The notes beneath the pieces were generated by a model that saw only the letters and a program-made list of their open reading frames with translations, was not told the origin of the DNA and ran no database searches. Positions 13,302 through 25,600 of a stretch of DNA of 64,000 nt are shown here, piece by piece. Origin of the DNA: Chrysaora quinquecirrha (Eukaryota > Cnidaria > Scyphozoa > Semaeostomeae > Pelagiidae); assembly GCA_014526335.1 (NCBI GenBank), contig JACTAT010000177.1:23320-87319 (forward strand). The letters are read 5' to 3'. Every line of letters starts with the position of its first letter. Position 1 is the stretch's first letter. The translations under genes and the position numbers were made by a program.

Positions 13302-13834
13302 GGTAAGAGATGCAAAACAGAAATTAGGGTCACAGGAGGCCCAATCGCATAAATATCATGAATGATGTAACCTTACTTGTATTATTTATAACGAATATAT
13401 ATTATTTTTGAAATATTAATACGAATTATAATAAATAATAATTATTATTTATTATATAGGCATAAAGCTATTTTGATGTGGCATTTTCCGAACAACAACA
13501 ACAACCAAATATCTTTATTGAAAATAGGACGTTTTAGGCAGAAAACAACACAAGTTCGTTCATAATATTTATGCGATTGGGCCTCTTGTGTAAGGATTAT
13601 TTAGGGATTTTCGAGAACATTGAAACACGCAAAATGTATCCAGGTAACCAGGGCACATGGCCAAAATAAGAAGAAAGCAGTGGAACATTGAATAATAGGA
13701 ACAGGTAACATCCTCTCTATCATTTTGATAATCATAAAACGAACGAACAAGATGATCATACGACGAGTCCAAAGTCCGGATATTCAGAACATTAGTCACA
13801 TGTCACGTGTTTGATTGAGTTGAATTTCTTACAG
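13302..13834. other. 3' flank of gene 1
   Basis: Follows the TAA stop of the ShKT gene. A GT donor (GGTAAG) sits right after the stop, where gene 2 also has a donor, so splicing in the 3' UTR is possible. AATAAATAATAATT sequence near 13430 could include a polyadenylation signal. No other gene seen. Confidence 0.35.
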
Positions 13835-14107
13835 TATCATCATCGTTATCATCATCATTATCTTCATCATCGTTATCATCACCATCATCTTCACCGTCGT
13901 CATCATCATCATGATTACATATCATCATGATCATGATCATGATCATCACCATCATCATCACCATCATCATCATCTTCATCATCATCATTATCATTATCAT
14001 AATGACCCCAATTGTCGCCATCATCATCTGCGCAACAATCATCATTATGCTATTCTCCTCATTATTTATCATCGACATTGCCATCATGATCATGATCATG
14101 ATGATGA
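13835..14107. repeat. Imperfect CAT/ATC trinucleotide microsatellite
   Basis: Long tract of CATCATCAT/GTTATCATC triplets with ATCATG interruptions. The Met/Asp/His/Ile-rich frames it opens on both strands are artefacts of the repeat. Confidence 0.9.
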
Positions 14108-15517
14108 ACACCAATACTCATAACCAATATGGTAAGAGGGACTCAAAATTTGTTTGTCATGGAGCCAGCCTCCGTAACCAAATTCTGTAGTCACATCTCA
14201 GTAATAAGCAAACATAACCATAGTCCATAACGCAGTTGGTTACTCTCATCTCTTTAGATTTTCCAACTCAAATATCTAATTATGCTATAAGAACAGAAAA
14301 TATTCTGATAACCATCGAGTCAGAATGAATTTGGCAAAAATATCTACAACGCAACATACGACTCTAATCTGCACCGTGATATCTTATCACATCTCATTAT
14401 GCAAATGAAAACTTAGAGAATTTTCTGATTGGATGACCTTCGACAACTTGTGCCAATTACTCGGCCGCAATGAATCATCTACTTGTTTACGTTGATCGAA
14501 TTCAGTAGGTAATTGCTGCTAATTGCCAAGTAGTTGGTTTTCATGATGACCAATTACGGCGACATCAAAGTTTACTTCCTCTTATTTGTGGCTTAGCTAT
14601 TGTTACCAATTTGGCATAAAAAAGCGTCTATACATGTATTCATACCTACATGCGTTCCACCAACACCCTCTCATTATGTCCTTCGGACATAAAAACTACA
14701 AAACTCTATGGAAGGAGGGTTTTTAAGGGAATAGGGGAACATATGACACCCAAAAACGACCCTCAGAAATCTTATGCAAAAGATAATATTGATACACTCA
14801 CTCGCTTATTTCGCTTATCTTACATCTTCTATTATTTCAATCAACAGAGTCACGACATGGAGTTCTGAAACGTGAAAGAAGGAAAATGAATTGGCATTCG
14901 CCATGTGAAACATTGATAAAAATACCAATAATTTTTTACCAAAGTGAATATAACTTATTTTGTCTAAAATTATTACAAAGATTACTTTGTTATAATCTTA
15001 GGTGCCTAATTGCTGTTTCCTGACGCTTGGTCAACTGTTAACTTGGTTAACTGTTCGACAATATCACAACTCCCCGCTTTTATCAGGAGTCTCACTTGAA
15101 CAAGATCAAGAATTACAAATATTTCTTCCTTTCTTAAATCAAAACCTAGAAGGATGACATTAAAAAAAATTGGATGTTTTAAAGAAAAACATGAACAATC
15201 GTGATACTGAGATTCGTTCGGAGGGATGAAATTCCAAACCCCCGCCAATTTTTTAGCATCCCACGCTAATTAGCCATATCATTAAGTTCTAATCTACTCT
15301 CTCCTTTGTTCCAATTTTCAGCAGTAAAGTACCTTAGAGTAGCTAGCTTAGGGTAGCTGCCTACCTTTGTCATTCTAGTTTTTTCATTATTCTTTGAGAA
15401 GCTGTAGAATTAAGATTTAATTGAACGTAGACTATTGCAACTTCGAGTAGGCTAAATGCCAATGTTATCTAGTAATATTCTTGCTGTGTTCCTTAAGATA
15501 ATCAAATTTTTTCACCA

Positions 15518-15628
15518 ATGACAAGATATCTAGTCATTATTTCAGTGCTATTTCTGCTGTTCTTGGCAAAGAAAACTCTGGGTCTGTTATGCCATACCTC
15601 TACTTTTTTCCAAGAAAATTTTCTTTAA
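15518..15628 (+). CDS. Candidate signal-peptide exon or micropeptide
   Basis: An ATG opens a 36-codon frame beginning MTRYLVIISVLFLLFLAKK, a textbook signal peptide (hydrophobic core after a basic residue). Inside it ACTCTGG|GTCTGT offers a phase-1 donor, as in the signal exons of both ShKT genes. No matching downstream plus-strand exon was found, so it may be the orphan first exon of a lost paralogue, a small secreted peptide, or chance. Confidence 0.3.
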   Translation: MTRYLVIISVLFLLFLAKKTLGLLCHTSTFFQENFL

Positions 15629-15719
15629 GTCTTAAAATATGGTGTTTAAGTCACAAACTCGCAACATAAGTCTCTGTAGTGCTACTATGAATTGAAATGA
15701 CAGGTTGCTTCCAACAAAG

Positions 15720-16314
15720 CAGGGGCTAATCCAGGTTTCGATAAAGGGAGGTGGCTGGTAGAAATTAGGGGTTTAGAGCCAAAATTTTTACGACCATGCC
15801 CTTTTCGATTTTGGGAAACGCCCTTTTTGTTTTAGGAAAAGGCCCTTTTTATTCCAGAAAACGGCCTTTTTAAGCTGAGAAAAGGTTTTGAGGCACACTA
15901 TACGTAGTTTATTGTTCATCTGTTATCTTTTACACTTTTACGAAACTTTTAACCGATAAATGCGCTTGCTCGTATTGAAGTAAGTGATAACCAATGCAAT
16001 CTCTGAGGCTGCTTCATGTTAGTATGAATTAGTGAAGTATCACTATTGTAATACAATACAAATACCGATATCTTTGCTGATATTCACCTGTTAACCAGTT
16101 TATAAGCTGCAGCTTATGGTTGATTCAGTTCTTAACCATGGTGAAATTTCCAATATAGCTCTTTATGAACGGCTAGTGAATGCATCAAATAAATTTTCAT
16201 TGCGTTTATTACTATTTTCGGTGTTCGAAATGCAACTTTTTATCACAGTAAAAAAATTTCTCTCTTAAAAAGGGGGTGGGTAGCCACCCCATCCACCCCC
16301 TGGATAAGCCCCTG
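15720..16314. mobile_element. hAT-like inverted-repeat element
   Basis: Tips CAGGGGCTAATCCAGG at the start and CCTGGATAAGCCCCTG at the end pair as imperfect inverted repeats. Only a 5-bp CAAAG similarity is seen in the flanks, so the target duplication is not clean. The interior carries near-repeated CGCCCTTTTTG/GGCCCTTTTT segments and no transposase. Confidence 0.5.
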
Positions 16315-17239
16315 CAAAGAATTGTTGCAAACAGTTGCTGAAAACGGACAATGCTTGCCTTCAATTTCTTCGAGCAAATAAAAACCAGACTAGGCCTAGG
16401 CCTAGCCATAATAGCGACCTCTTACTTGTTAATAGAGTTTGCAGACAATGCTTTACCTGTATTACGGTTCTAGAAACCATTTTTATGATGAAAACAAACA
16501 ACTTCTAGTGCATAAGTGTGTACCATTTTCAAACTGCTTCAACGAATGAATGAAAAACTTATGCGACAGAATATCAGACCCGTTTCGTTTCCAAGCAAGT
16601 TTGAAAGGATGGAACTGCTCAAAGTTGATTTCTCCTCCACTCAATCCCGGGGGAGGGAATACTTGACTTAGTTTCGGACAGAGGCATGCCGCCCAAGAAA
16701 CAAAATGCCTACTCATATTTATACCAAATTCTTGAAAATGTATAGTATACCCAAAATCATGCCAAAATACTAACTCGCTCGTACACTGTAGACTGCTACG
16801 TATAAATCTTTAAATGTACTATAATATGTCAGTTCGAATCAAATTTCTCCAAGAGAAGTTTTTATAAAGTTGACATCAATTATCGAGAAAGCAATACCCT
16901 TATTTATACAAATTTTCAGAAAATTCATGTTCAATTCAATTCAATTCAAACTCGTGAAAAACGATACCCTTTTGGCGGAAAGCCCCCTTCTAAATTTTTC
17001 GGGATAACGACTTGTGCGCGACAATTCCTCAAATGGCCCCATTTCAAGCAGAGCGTTTTTAATTTAGGCAAATGACCGCATTGAGGCTATTTACGGAAGT
17101 CTTGTTAATGCAAAAGCCAGATGTGAAGACTGTTAGGAAGTATGATAAAATAAGTATTAAATGGATGATAAGAGCTGTTAATCCTTGCTGATACCGCATG
17201 CATACATTAACTCCCAAAAGTTTAGACGTAAAATTTTCG

Positions 17240-17404
17240 AAGTCTGTGTTTCGGTTTACCGAAAAAGTGCTCGATACATATAAGTAGAGCGGTATATATA
17301 TACTAAGAAGACAAGACTCAAAAGACTAGACTCTTCATCTCGACAAGCCTGTTTCGTGGTTTCCCACTCATCAGGAGATGTTACCATTGGATGTCACAGA
17401 TGTC
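17240..17404 (-). mobile_element. Ribozyme-bearing retroelement remnant between 14-bp direct repeats
   Basis: A 165-bp insert flanked by identical direct repeats ACGTAAAATTTTCG at 17226-17239 and 17405-17418, consistent with a target-site duplication. The insert contains the hammerhead ribozyme at 17336-17380 on the minus strand. Penelope-like elements and retrozymes carry such ribozymes in their terminal repeats, so this is plausibly a solo terminal repeat or severely truncated copy. Confidence 0.6.
17336..17380 (-). ncRNA. Type I minimal hammerhead ribozyme
   Basis: Read on the minus strand. CATCTC (17380-17375) and GAGATG (17341-17336) form stem I. CTGATGA (17374-17368) is the first core box. 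GTGG-GAAA-CCAC forms stem II with a GNRA loop. GAAA (17355-17352) is the second core box. ACA-GGCT-TGT forms a very short stem III, followed by the cleavage nucleotide C17342. All invariant core residues are present. A 3-bp stem III is typical of retroelement hammerheads, which usually act as dimers. Confidence 0.88.
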
Positions 17405-18478
17405 ACGTAAAATTTTCGGAAGATTTATTTTCGGGCGATTAATTTCGGACGCAATTTTCAATACCGGACAGAATAAAATGATACGATAAAGAGATAATCT
17501 CCGACGACATTAATTATAAAAAATTCTTTCTTTATCTTTATTTTTTCATTCAAAGAATGGTAACAAGGAAATATCAATCATTCTTAAATCAAAAAACAAG
17601 TGTTTGTATCAAGTTAGTTATCAACATTATCGGTATCCATGTTAGTTACTATATTCAAGAAAGAGCAGTTTAGCTTACTGCGAACGACTGTAACTGAATA
17701 ATGATCTTAGAACTAACAAGGTATTTATACTACAGAATCACATGACCATAATAAGACGGGGTGCACTAAGGGGGGCTCTACATCCAGATCTTACAATGCA
17801 TCTTCTGTCCCTAAATCATTGTTGAAAGCCTCTTATTGATAATACTTGCCATTTCCAAGTAGCGTTTCACAAGAAGCAATAAAGAGCATAAGTCGAGTCA
17901 AACGGCCAACATTATTCTCTCATATTTTTCATGGCATCGATCAGCTAAAAATTTTGATCTCGGACGATAGAATTTTCGGACTTCGAATTTGTCAACAAAT
18001 TTAACCGTCTTTGTATCTAATTTATCCTATGCCGCCTTCATCAAAATCGAGGCAACTGTTGTTTTTCTGCGTAACGACGTCTACTTGCTCCCAGCTGTAC
18101 AAATTTGCAAGGTATGCCAGAAATCCGAAATATGCATTTTAATCTTACGTTAATAGCATCATCAAATTAATCATATCATCTTCCGTGTTCAGGCAATGAG
18201 ATACCAAAGGAATGGTAAACAAATTTTTGGTATGCATAACAGGATATATATGCTGGAGAATCAAAGCTGATGCGATTCGGTGCATATTTGCATACTTAGC
18301 TAATATTACCAAGACTTTTCTACATCAGGAGTCCTTGTTATCCATATCCAACTGAAAAAACTCTAACATAAAATTTGTAACAAAAGCAATTAAATTGCAA
18401 AAAATATGTTATGGGCCATTACTCAACCCTTGATGTCCCTAGCCAAGTAAGCAGATACCAGAAGGAGGAGAGGTATAG

Positions 18479-19415
18479 TATGGAGCGGCGGGAGGGTCAA
18501 AAATAATCCGTGAGGAGTACTCCTTGTCGTCGTGGAAAACCTTTCCCGTGACTGTACCTCCCCGTCGTCGTGAGTGCTCTTTGTCGTCGTGACTGCTCTT
18601 CGTCGTCGTGAGTACCTCAAACCGTGATCGAAATCTATTAGTCACGGTCAAAAATAATCCGTGAGGAGAACTCCTTGTCGTCGTGGAAAACCTTATCCGT
18701 GACTGTACCTCCCCGTCGTCGTGAGTGCTCTTTGTCGTCGTGACTGCTCTTCGTCGTCGTGAGTACCTCAAACCGTGATCGAAATTCATTAGTCACGGCT
18801 TATTAATTTCATTCGCGATTTGTCAACATGTCGTCATTTTTTTCGGCCTGAACACGTGATCTTGTTGACAGAGCTTGGAAAAAGAGAGAAAAAAATAAGA
18901 GTTTAGATTTGTTTTAAATACTACGTTAAAAACATGGTGATGAAGCCCCCGAAACAAATATTGCATCATCTTCAGATTCGCCATTTCGTATCCGAAAGTA
19001 CTTGGCATGAATATTTGTGCGATGCTTTGATATTTTCAGATTCCGAGATCACATTGTTTTTGAAAAGGTCAAAGAAGACTGCGAAGGAGGCAATTTCGAT
19101 GACGATTTTGCAAAAATGGTGATTCAAATTTATTAGCTATGACTAATAGATTTCGATCACGGTTTGAGGTACTCACGACGACAAGGTACAGTCACAGGAA
19201 AGGCTTCCACGACGACAAAGAGTACTCACGACGACAAAGAGCACTCACGACGACGACAAGGTACAGTCACGGGAAAGGTTTTCCACGACGACAAGGAGTA
19301 CTCACGACGACAAAGAGCTCTCACGACGACGACAAGGTACAGTCACGGGAAAGGTTTTCCACGACGACAAGGAGTACTCCTCACGGATTATTTTTGACCC
19401 TCCCGCGGCTCCATA
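18479..19415. mobile_element. Foldback element with GACGACAAGG-type subterminal repeats
   Basis: Ends TATGGAGCGGCGGGAGGGTC and its near-complement enclose arms at 18479-18800 and about 19135-19415. Possible flanking duplication GTATAG at 18473-18478 and 19416-19421. The arms are built of repeats of CGTCGTCGTGAGTACTC type; the left arm contains two tandem copies of a unit of about 151 bp (18496-18646 and 18647-18799). The Thr/Thr/Lys/Arg-rich frames here come from the repeats and are not genes. The 937-bp element encodes no recognisable transposase. Confidence 0.75.
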
Positions 19416-20321
19416 GTATAGTTACTGGGAGAAGAGTTTCAGGCTGCGCCAGAGCTACAAATTTGCTCTTGCAAGTCATTGAGAGAAACCTTCAAGTGAC
19501 CCACGTAGCCAAATTGTGGAGTGCTGGAAAAACTCTGAAAATTCCCTTACTACATTAAGGTCCCTAAGTCCTTGGAAGTTGTTAGGAATATCTCTTAAAA
19601 ATTAACAAAGTTAATAGTTTGTAAACAAAGTAAATTACTTTTCGAAATAAAGGTGATAAAATTGAGCAATCCAGATCACATGATATATGAAAGTTAAACA
19701 TGCAAAATGAACTTCAAATAATAGCTTTAATAAATTAATAAAAACAAATTTTCGAACCACGATAGTTATAAATTTCTCAAGTGAGATGTAAATCTTTCGA
19801 AAATTTCATAATCACATTCAGAGGAACAAGACAAAGATTGAAGTAATAAAATGAAGCAATTGTAGTAAAGGAGTACAGATAATGGCTCATTCAATTCACC
19901 CATGATTTAACAAATAGCAAAAAACTAATGACACGGTGCAGTGTATAGGCTTTTAAGCAACGGTATGCCAAAGTAATTTTTATCAAACGTGGATTTATTC
20001 AAAATTTGGTAGCACAACAGAACAGGCCTAACATTAAGTTTTTGTTTTTGAAAGTAGACTTTCATAGCCTGCCGACGCCACAAGCATACATATTTAATAT
20101 TCTTATAATGTTCACCATATTAAATTAAATTTGAATATTTCTACCTCCTGTATTGTGGCCAGTTTCGACTCCCCCAAAATGTTTGTAACAACGTCAAAAC
20201 CAACATGGCGATGGTCCTAGGCAGTAAAGGGTTGCCATCTCTACATAGTGTTGCCAGATACAATATCATTGGCCAGATTACTGTTCCTGCAACACTTAAT
20301 TAACATTGAATTGAATTCAAC

Positions 20322-20400
20322 AACAAGACACATAACACAGAACGAAGAACACAGGACACAGAACACAGGACACAGAACGCAGGACACAGGCCACAGGTCA
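20322..20400. repeat. ACACAGAACACAGG-type minisatellite
   Basis: Short tandem array of CAGGACACAGAACA variants with single-base changes between units. Confidence 0.75.
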
Positions 20401-20674
20401 AAGAATTGTGGTCAAGTGTTTCCTGAATTTCGGTTGACGCACAAACTTAAAATTCATGCTGAAATATTGTCAAATACAACTTTCTTAGCTTTTTTCCAGG
20501 TCTAGGTTCAAGTCATATAACAGGATTTCAAAAGTGCCACTTTTTATTGACTTAACCTAGGCTTAACCTACCTAATTTGGCTCCCTGAAAACAATAAGCC
20601 TTTTCTTACATTTCAGAATGTTCCTGGCTTTGACTTATGTTCTCCATCCTTTTTTGGATTGATTTCTTGTGATG

Positions 20675-21028
20675 CACGTTTTTTTATAAGAACAAAGTAT
20701 ATAAGAACATAAGGCTTCAGGGGCTGAAAAGTTAAGAACATGCTAAGAACATGACAAGGCTTTGTGAAGATAGAAAAAATTAGAATTTAATTTCTTAAGT
20801 GGTACTGTCCTCTTCTCCACTCTAGAAAAGAGGTGAACTATCAATCATTGTGACTATGTAACATTTTTACATGCGCGTCCCTTTTCGTAGCTATTATCAC
20901 CTAATTTGAAAAACAACAGCTTTTTAAAAACCACGAAAGTTAAGAACATTTCAAGAACATTTTAAGCCTTCAAAACGAAAAAATTAAGAACATGGATTTC
21001 TTCCATTTCAGTGTTCTTTATCTTTTAA
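20675..21028. mobile_element. TA-target MITE, AAGAAC family, decayed right end
   Basis: The left tip CACGTTTTTTTATAAGAACA and the subterminal sequence match the nested copy at 30747-31116 closely along their length. The right tip has degenerated to GTGTTCTTTATCTTTT, and the left flank is TG instead of TA. No coding capacity. Confidence 0.7.
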
Positions 21029-21030
21029 GA

Positions 21031-22490
21031 TGGACTTAAAAACAGCAAAATTTACCCTCCTAACTAGATATGATTGCCAAAAGCTGGTAAAGTGCGAAAG
21101 TTGCTTGTAACCAAATTATGTTGGCCAACACAGAGACAATAAGACGTTTCAAATTTTTATGTAAATGAACTGTCAATGGTCAATTAGATATTTCAAAGCA
21201 AAAGAGTAGATACGATACACGACTACATAGCATCAAAATATCATTAAGTTTACATATTAGCTATAGCTACTTAAAGGGAATGTACAGCAAATCAAACTAG
21301 CTGATTATATCAAATTCTTTAATCCTTGGTTATAAGATACAACATTTTTAATTTTAATTTTGTCTTTTGTATTCATTTATCCTTTGGATTTACGTGCTTT
21401 GCCTCGCTTTGGCATCTTTCTTCATAAGGTCCAAAGACCTTTTAATTTGCTGCACACTCTTTTTGATTATACATATCAACCTACCAAATTACTTTAACTA
21501 CTTAGCTACATAAACAACTTTAACTACGAAGTTCCTGTGAAAATCAGGGTACATTACTAACAAATATTGTTAACTATTCATTAAACTGTCAACCAGTTCA
21601 CAAATGTAAGACTAAATAGAGTACTAAATCGTTTCAACAATTTAAGCATACAAAACATAAGCCATAGAGTCAAGCAAGGAGGAACATCAACCGATTTGAG
21701 TTCAAATTAGCCAAGTGTTCATTCCTTATGTTAGCAACCAACCAATTAACGATTTACCAGAGGTCTTGGACTTTGTGGCATTTTTCTAACGATCGTCTCG
21801 TCTCCCCAATGCAAGGAATGAGATTAAAAGGCGCTTCTTATGATTAATATGTAATTGAGGCCTAGGAAAGTAAAACCAACCTGGTAATCATTTAAAAAAG
21901 CTTTTTCAGGGGACAGTGAAGTATATCGCGTACAATTCAAGGTTGATTCTTTTCTAATCGAATTTCTTCAATCTTGGGAGAAAAATGTCGTCACAGACTT
22001 CTGGCAAATTGTTTATACACATTATTACATGGTTAGTGAATGTGCTTGATTTCCTTCTTGCTTTTAACTTAAAAGGCATGACTAACTAAATAATCACAAA
22101 GCATAAATGTTTTTATTTAAACATAACTGTACAAGCTTTTAAATTACGATTACTGCAAGAAATTATATTGTTACCTCAAGGTTAATGCATGATATAGGTC
22201 GTACAAGTTATGTAGCATTACATTGAGCTGTGCTATTCAATGTGTCACAGGTGTACTTCTTTCACGGCCTGACTAAGACTGCTCAGGTCTGCATCTGGTC
22301 CAAGCCACTGGGCATTGGCCCTATTTTATGTAATTCGACTTTGAGCAATACTGTTTCTAGCCTACAAATACGAAGAGAATTAAATGAAAAAACTCATATT
22401 TGCATACAGAAAACTTTATAAGTAATACTGATATGAAAAAATTGTCAGTTCTTCTATTCACATGGTTGAAATGATGTTATCGCATTCGCT
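21031..22490. other. No gene recognised
   Basis: AT-rich intergenic sequence downstream of the minus-strand ShKT gene. No domain-bearing frames were seen. Confidence 0.4.
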
Positions 22491-22494
22491 GAAG

Positions 22495-22583
22495 GTGATG
22501 TGGCGTCGTGGTGTAATCCAGCTGACTCATGGTGCCAGGAGCTCAGTGTGGTCAGGGTTCGAGCCCAGCCATGGTAGCATCAC
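22495..22583 (+). repeat. tRNA-like SINE head with Pol III boxes
   Basis: An A-box-like TGGCGTCGTGG (22501-22511) and a B box GGTTCGAGCCC (22556-22566) lie inside a tRNA-sized unit. Its ends GTGATG (22495-22500) and CATCAC (22578-22583) pair as an acceptor stem. The anticodon arm is not clean, so a tRNA-derived SINE is more likely than a functional tRNA gene. Confidence 0.5.
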
Positions 22584-22657
22584 AGCCAGGGTCAATGTCT
22601 CGATTAAATAAACTACTACTGAAATCTAGCGACTGGAACACCAGTTCACCTTCATCT

Positions 22658-25600
22658 TCACCACTCGATTCCTGAACATGGGTTGCACACGCTTGGCCGT
22701 GAAAGAGAAGCTGAAACCAGAATTTCAATAAAAATGAACTTACGACAAAAGCCACACGTCTTTTGGCAATGCTTCTTCATAAGATCAGGATCAATCTGGC
22801 AAAAGCCGGCCATTTTATAATAGCCACAAACTTCTGCTTGGTATGGATCATCTTCACAAACTTCTACAAAGAAACAATTCAAATATTACGATAGTTCTGT
22901 CCCATTTGGCAAATAATTTGGAGACATTTGATGTGGAATTGTAGAAATTGGTCTTGAAAATGTTACAGCTGCATAAACAACCAATAACCGATTTAAGTTT
23001 CATGGACAAAACGGATAAGCTCTCTGAATAATGAAGTTCCCTTTCGTAAACTAACTTGTATTTAAGAATCAGAGAAGAAACAAAAACTGTAGAAAGGAAA
23101 TAAATCTGAAAACGATATCTAAAACAAAAAAGGAAGGTGATAGCATATTGTGACAGCTTTGCTTTGAAAACAAAGTTTCTGGGCTTTTGACATTCATCAA
23201 GATTTTTAACAGTTTCGACGTTCAGTATTACAGAATAAAAATGACGCGAAAAGGATTTGTAGCAAGAAACATAGAAAACTTAAAGAAGATGGTTTCCATT
23301 GCTGAACTTACTGCATTTCACTCCACATGTTATAGGACAAAGGCGTCTGACTGGAGCTCTTTCAGAACATCTGTCCTTCAAATACTTGCAGTCAGGATGC
23401 GTGTCAATGCAAGCTGAAAAAACAAACAAATAATGTAGAGAAATTATTGCTAGAACCACTAGCGCCAGTTCTGCTTTTATACTGAATCAAAGGCATCCTA
23501 GACCCTATCCTAGATATAGATTAATTCCGTTTTATTTATTCAGCTTCATTCGGATTGTTTCATCCTAATCGTCATTTACCCTGCTACTTTTTCTCATTGA
23601 CAATCGTTCAGGTTATTTAGAATGAAAACTGATTAGTGTGATCTTGGCTAAGGTAATTCCTTCTAAGGTTGCATAACAGTGATTTGCTTAATAATGAATT
23701 AGTACCAGCACCACCAATTCTGAACCAGCAGTTCTGTAGAACTGTCTTTTAGAATGAGATTTTATCACCATTCTGTTGTATTTCTTTTAAAATGAAGATA
23801 AAGCAAAGCCAACCTTCAACATTTCATCAAGCCATGCATCCCTGTAATGGGTTGAAAACTCGACATAAAGAATAAAGCTATTCAAACCTGGACATCCTTG
23901 TTTCTCTGGGCCTAGAGACCTTGTTATGTTATCCCAGCAGCATCCATATTTAGTTGATTGACATGGTAGAGGATAGTAAGCACCTATGGTACAACGAATA
24001 GAAATTTAGCTAACTTTTTACAAGTAAAGTGACAATCTAAGAGCTGTGACCGAGGCCAAAGAAGAGTCTTTCTAGTTATTGAAGCAATGGAAGAACTTTT
24101 CGACGACAAACCCGAAACCCTTTGATAAGCAACAAGAACCTAGCAATCCTCCGGTTGCCATGAACAATGAGGGAAGTTATTTCTCTACGGTTTGTATTGT
24201 TTCACTGTCAGAGGAAGGTAACAGCCAGATCTACATAGGCTGATTTTCGGAGAGTTTGCAGATACAGTTCAGATGAAAAAGAGCACTAAATGCCAGGGAA
24301 AAGCATGACCCAAATTTTTATAAGGCTCGCACCTCTAAAACCCTCAGAATAAGTGACGGAAATCAATTTGAGGACATATTTCGTGCAATGTTTCCAGTAT
24401 TTCCGCATTTTTGATTCATGTTTGCTCTGCCTTCATACGTTTTACTGAATTTTCGATGAATATCAGACCATAAGCCCAGACAACTCACAGTGGTCCTACT
24501 CCGAGCTTCACACACCATACTGGATGTCAAAGCCACCCAGGGGAAGGGATTGTGTACATTGCTATCAAAATCAAACGTAATTGTAAGAACAGCACTTACG
24601 GCCACAGACTCCACAAGTCTCCGCGCAAACTTCTTTGATGATCTTGTAATAACCACATAATGGTTTATAAGCATTGCAAGATAGTTTTGGCAGCCTGTCT
24701 TTGCACTTTCCTAAAACGATCAAAATATATGGCTTAAAATACTGGCATCAACTGATGGACATTATTCAAGATCTGAAGTTATGCGTCTTGTGGCGAAGAT
24801 GGAATTATTGCAGAAAGGGGCAAACAAGGTTTTATTTGAAATGAAGCACATTTGCACTTAGCTTGGCCATTGGTTAGCACATTTGCAATTGTTAAGTAGT
24901 TAACAATCAATAGAGCGTTTGTCTACTGCATTTAGCAAATGGAAATGCAACGTCAATCATCATATAGGATACAGTGGAACGGAATCTCTACAAACGGAGA
25001 GCTCTTTGCAACGGGCACTTCACAAAAACTATACAAAATATTTTTGCTCCTAAGGCTTTTCTCGATAGAAGCAAACTTATACCTCCCTATACAACATAAG
25101 GCAATAATACTGGTCCCACGTGTGGCCGCTATATGGCGGTTCCAATGTACTCAATTCTTAATAAGAGTTCGAAGGAAGGTCAGTAGAGGAAAAATATGGA
25201 AGTGATAAGGCAACAGACTATGTTGATCAAAGTTTTAACATAAGTAATCACCTCTCAATTCCCTTCCATTATAGACCTTTCCGTTTGCTCTTGATTCAAC
25301 TGAAAAAATAAATGGAATGGCATAAGCGAAGAGTCGCATTAAAACCGTTTAAAAAGACTTAGGGCCCATATACACTACGACTTAAAACCTTTCTTACACG
25401 GCAGGGTGCAGAGCAAAGGAGTGTGAATTCCAGAGTTTCCGACCTAACCTTCCTGAACAGTAAAATTAACGCCTATCAATTATTAGGACCCTTGGTGACG
25501 GTTTTGATAATTGGATTTATCTTAAAGTCTACAGAGTTTATGAACATTTCAATCTGCGATGACAGGAGTCATTAAGAAAACAAAAGATTTAGAAAATAAG

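Noticed and set aside
13803..14190. Met/Asp-rich and His-rich frames on both strands
   Set aside because: CAT/ATC microsatellite; open on both strands because the repeat lacks stops.
18423..19558. Thr/Lys/Arg-rich frames repeated on both strands
   Set aside because: They arise from the CGTCGT-type repeats in the arms of the foldback element.
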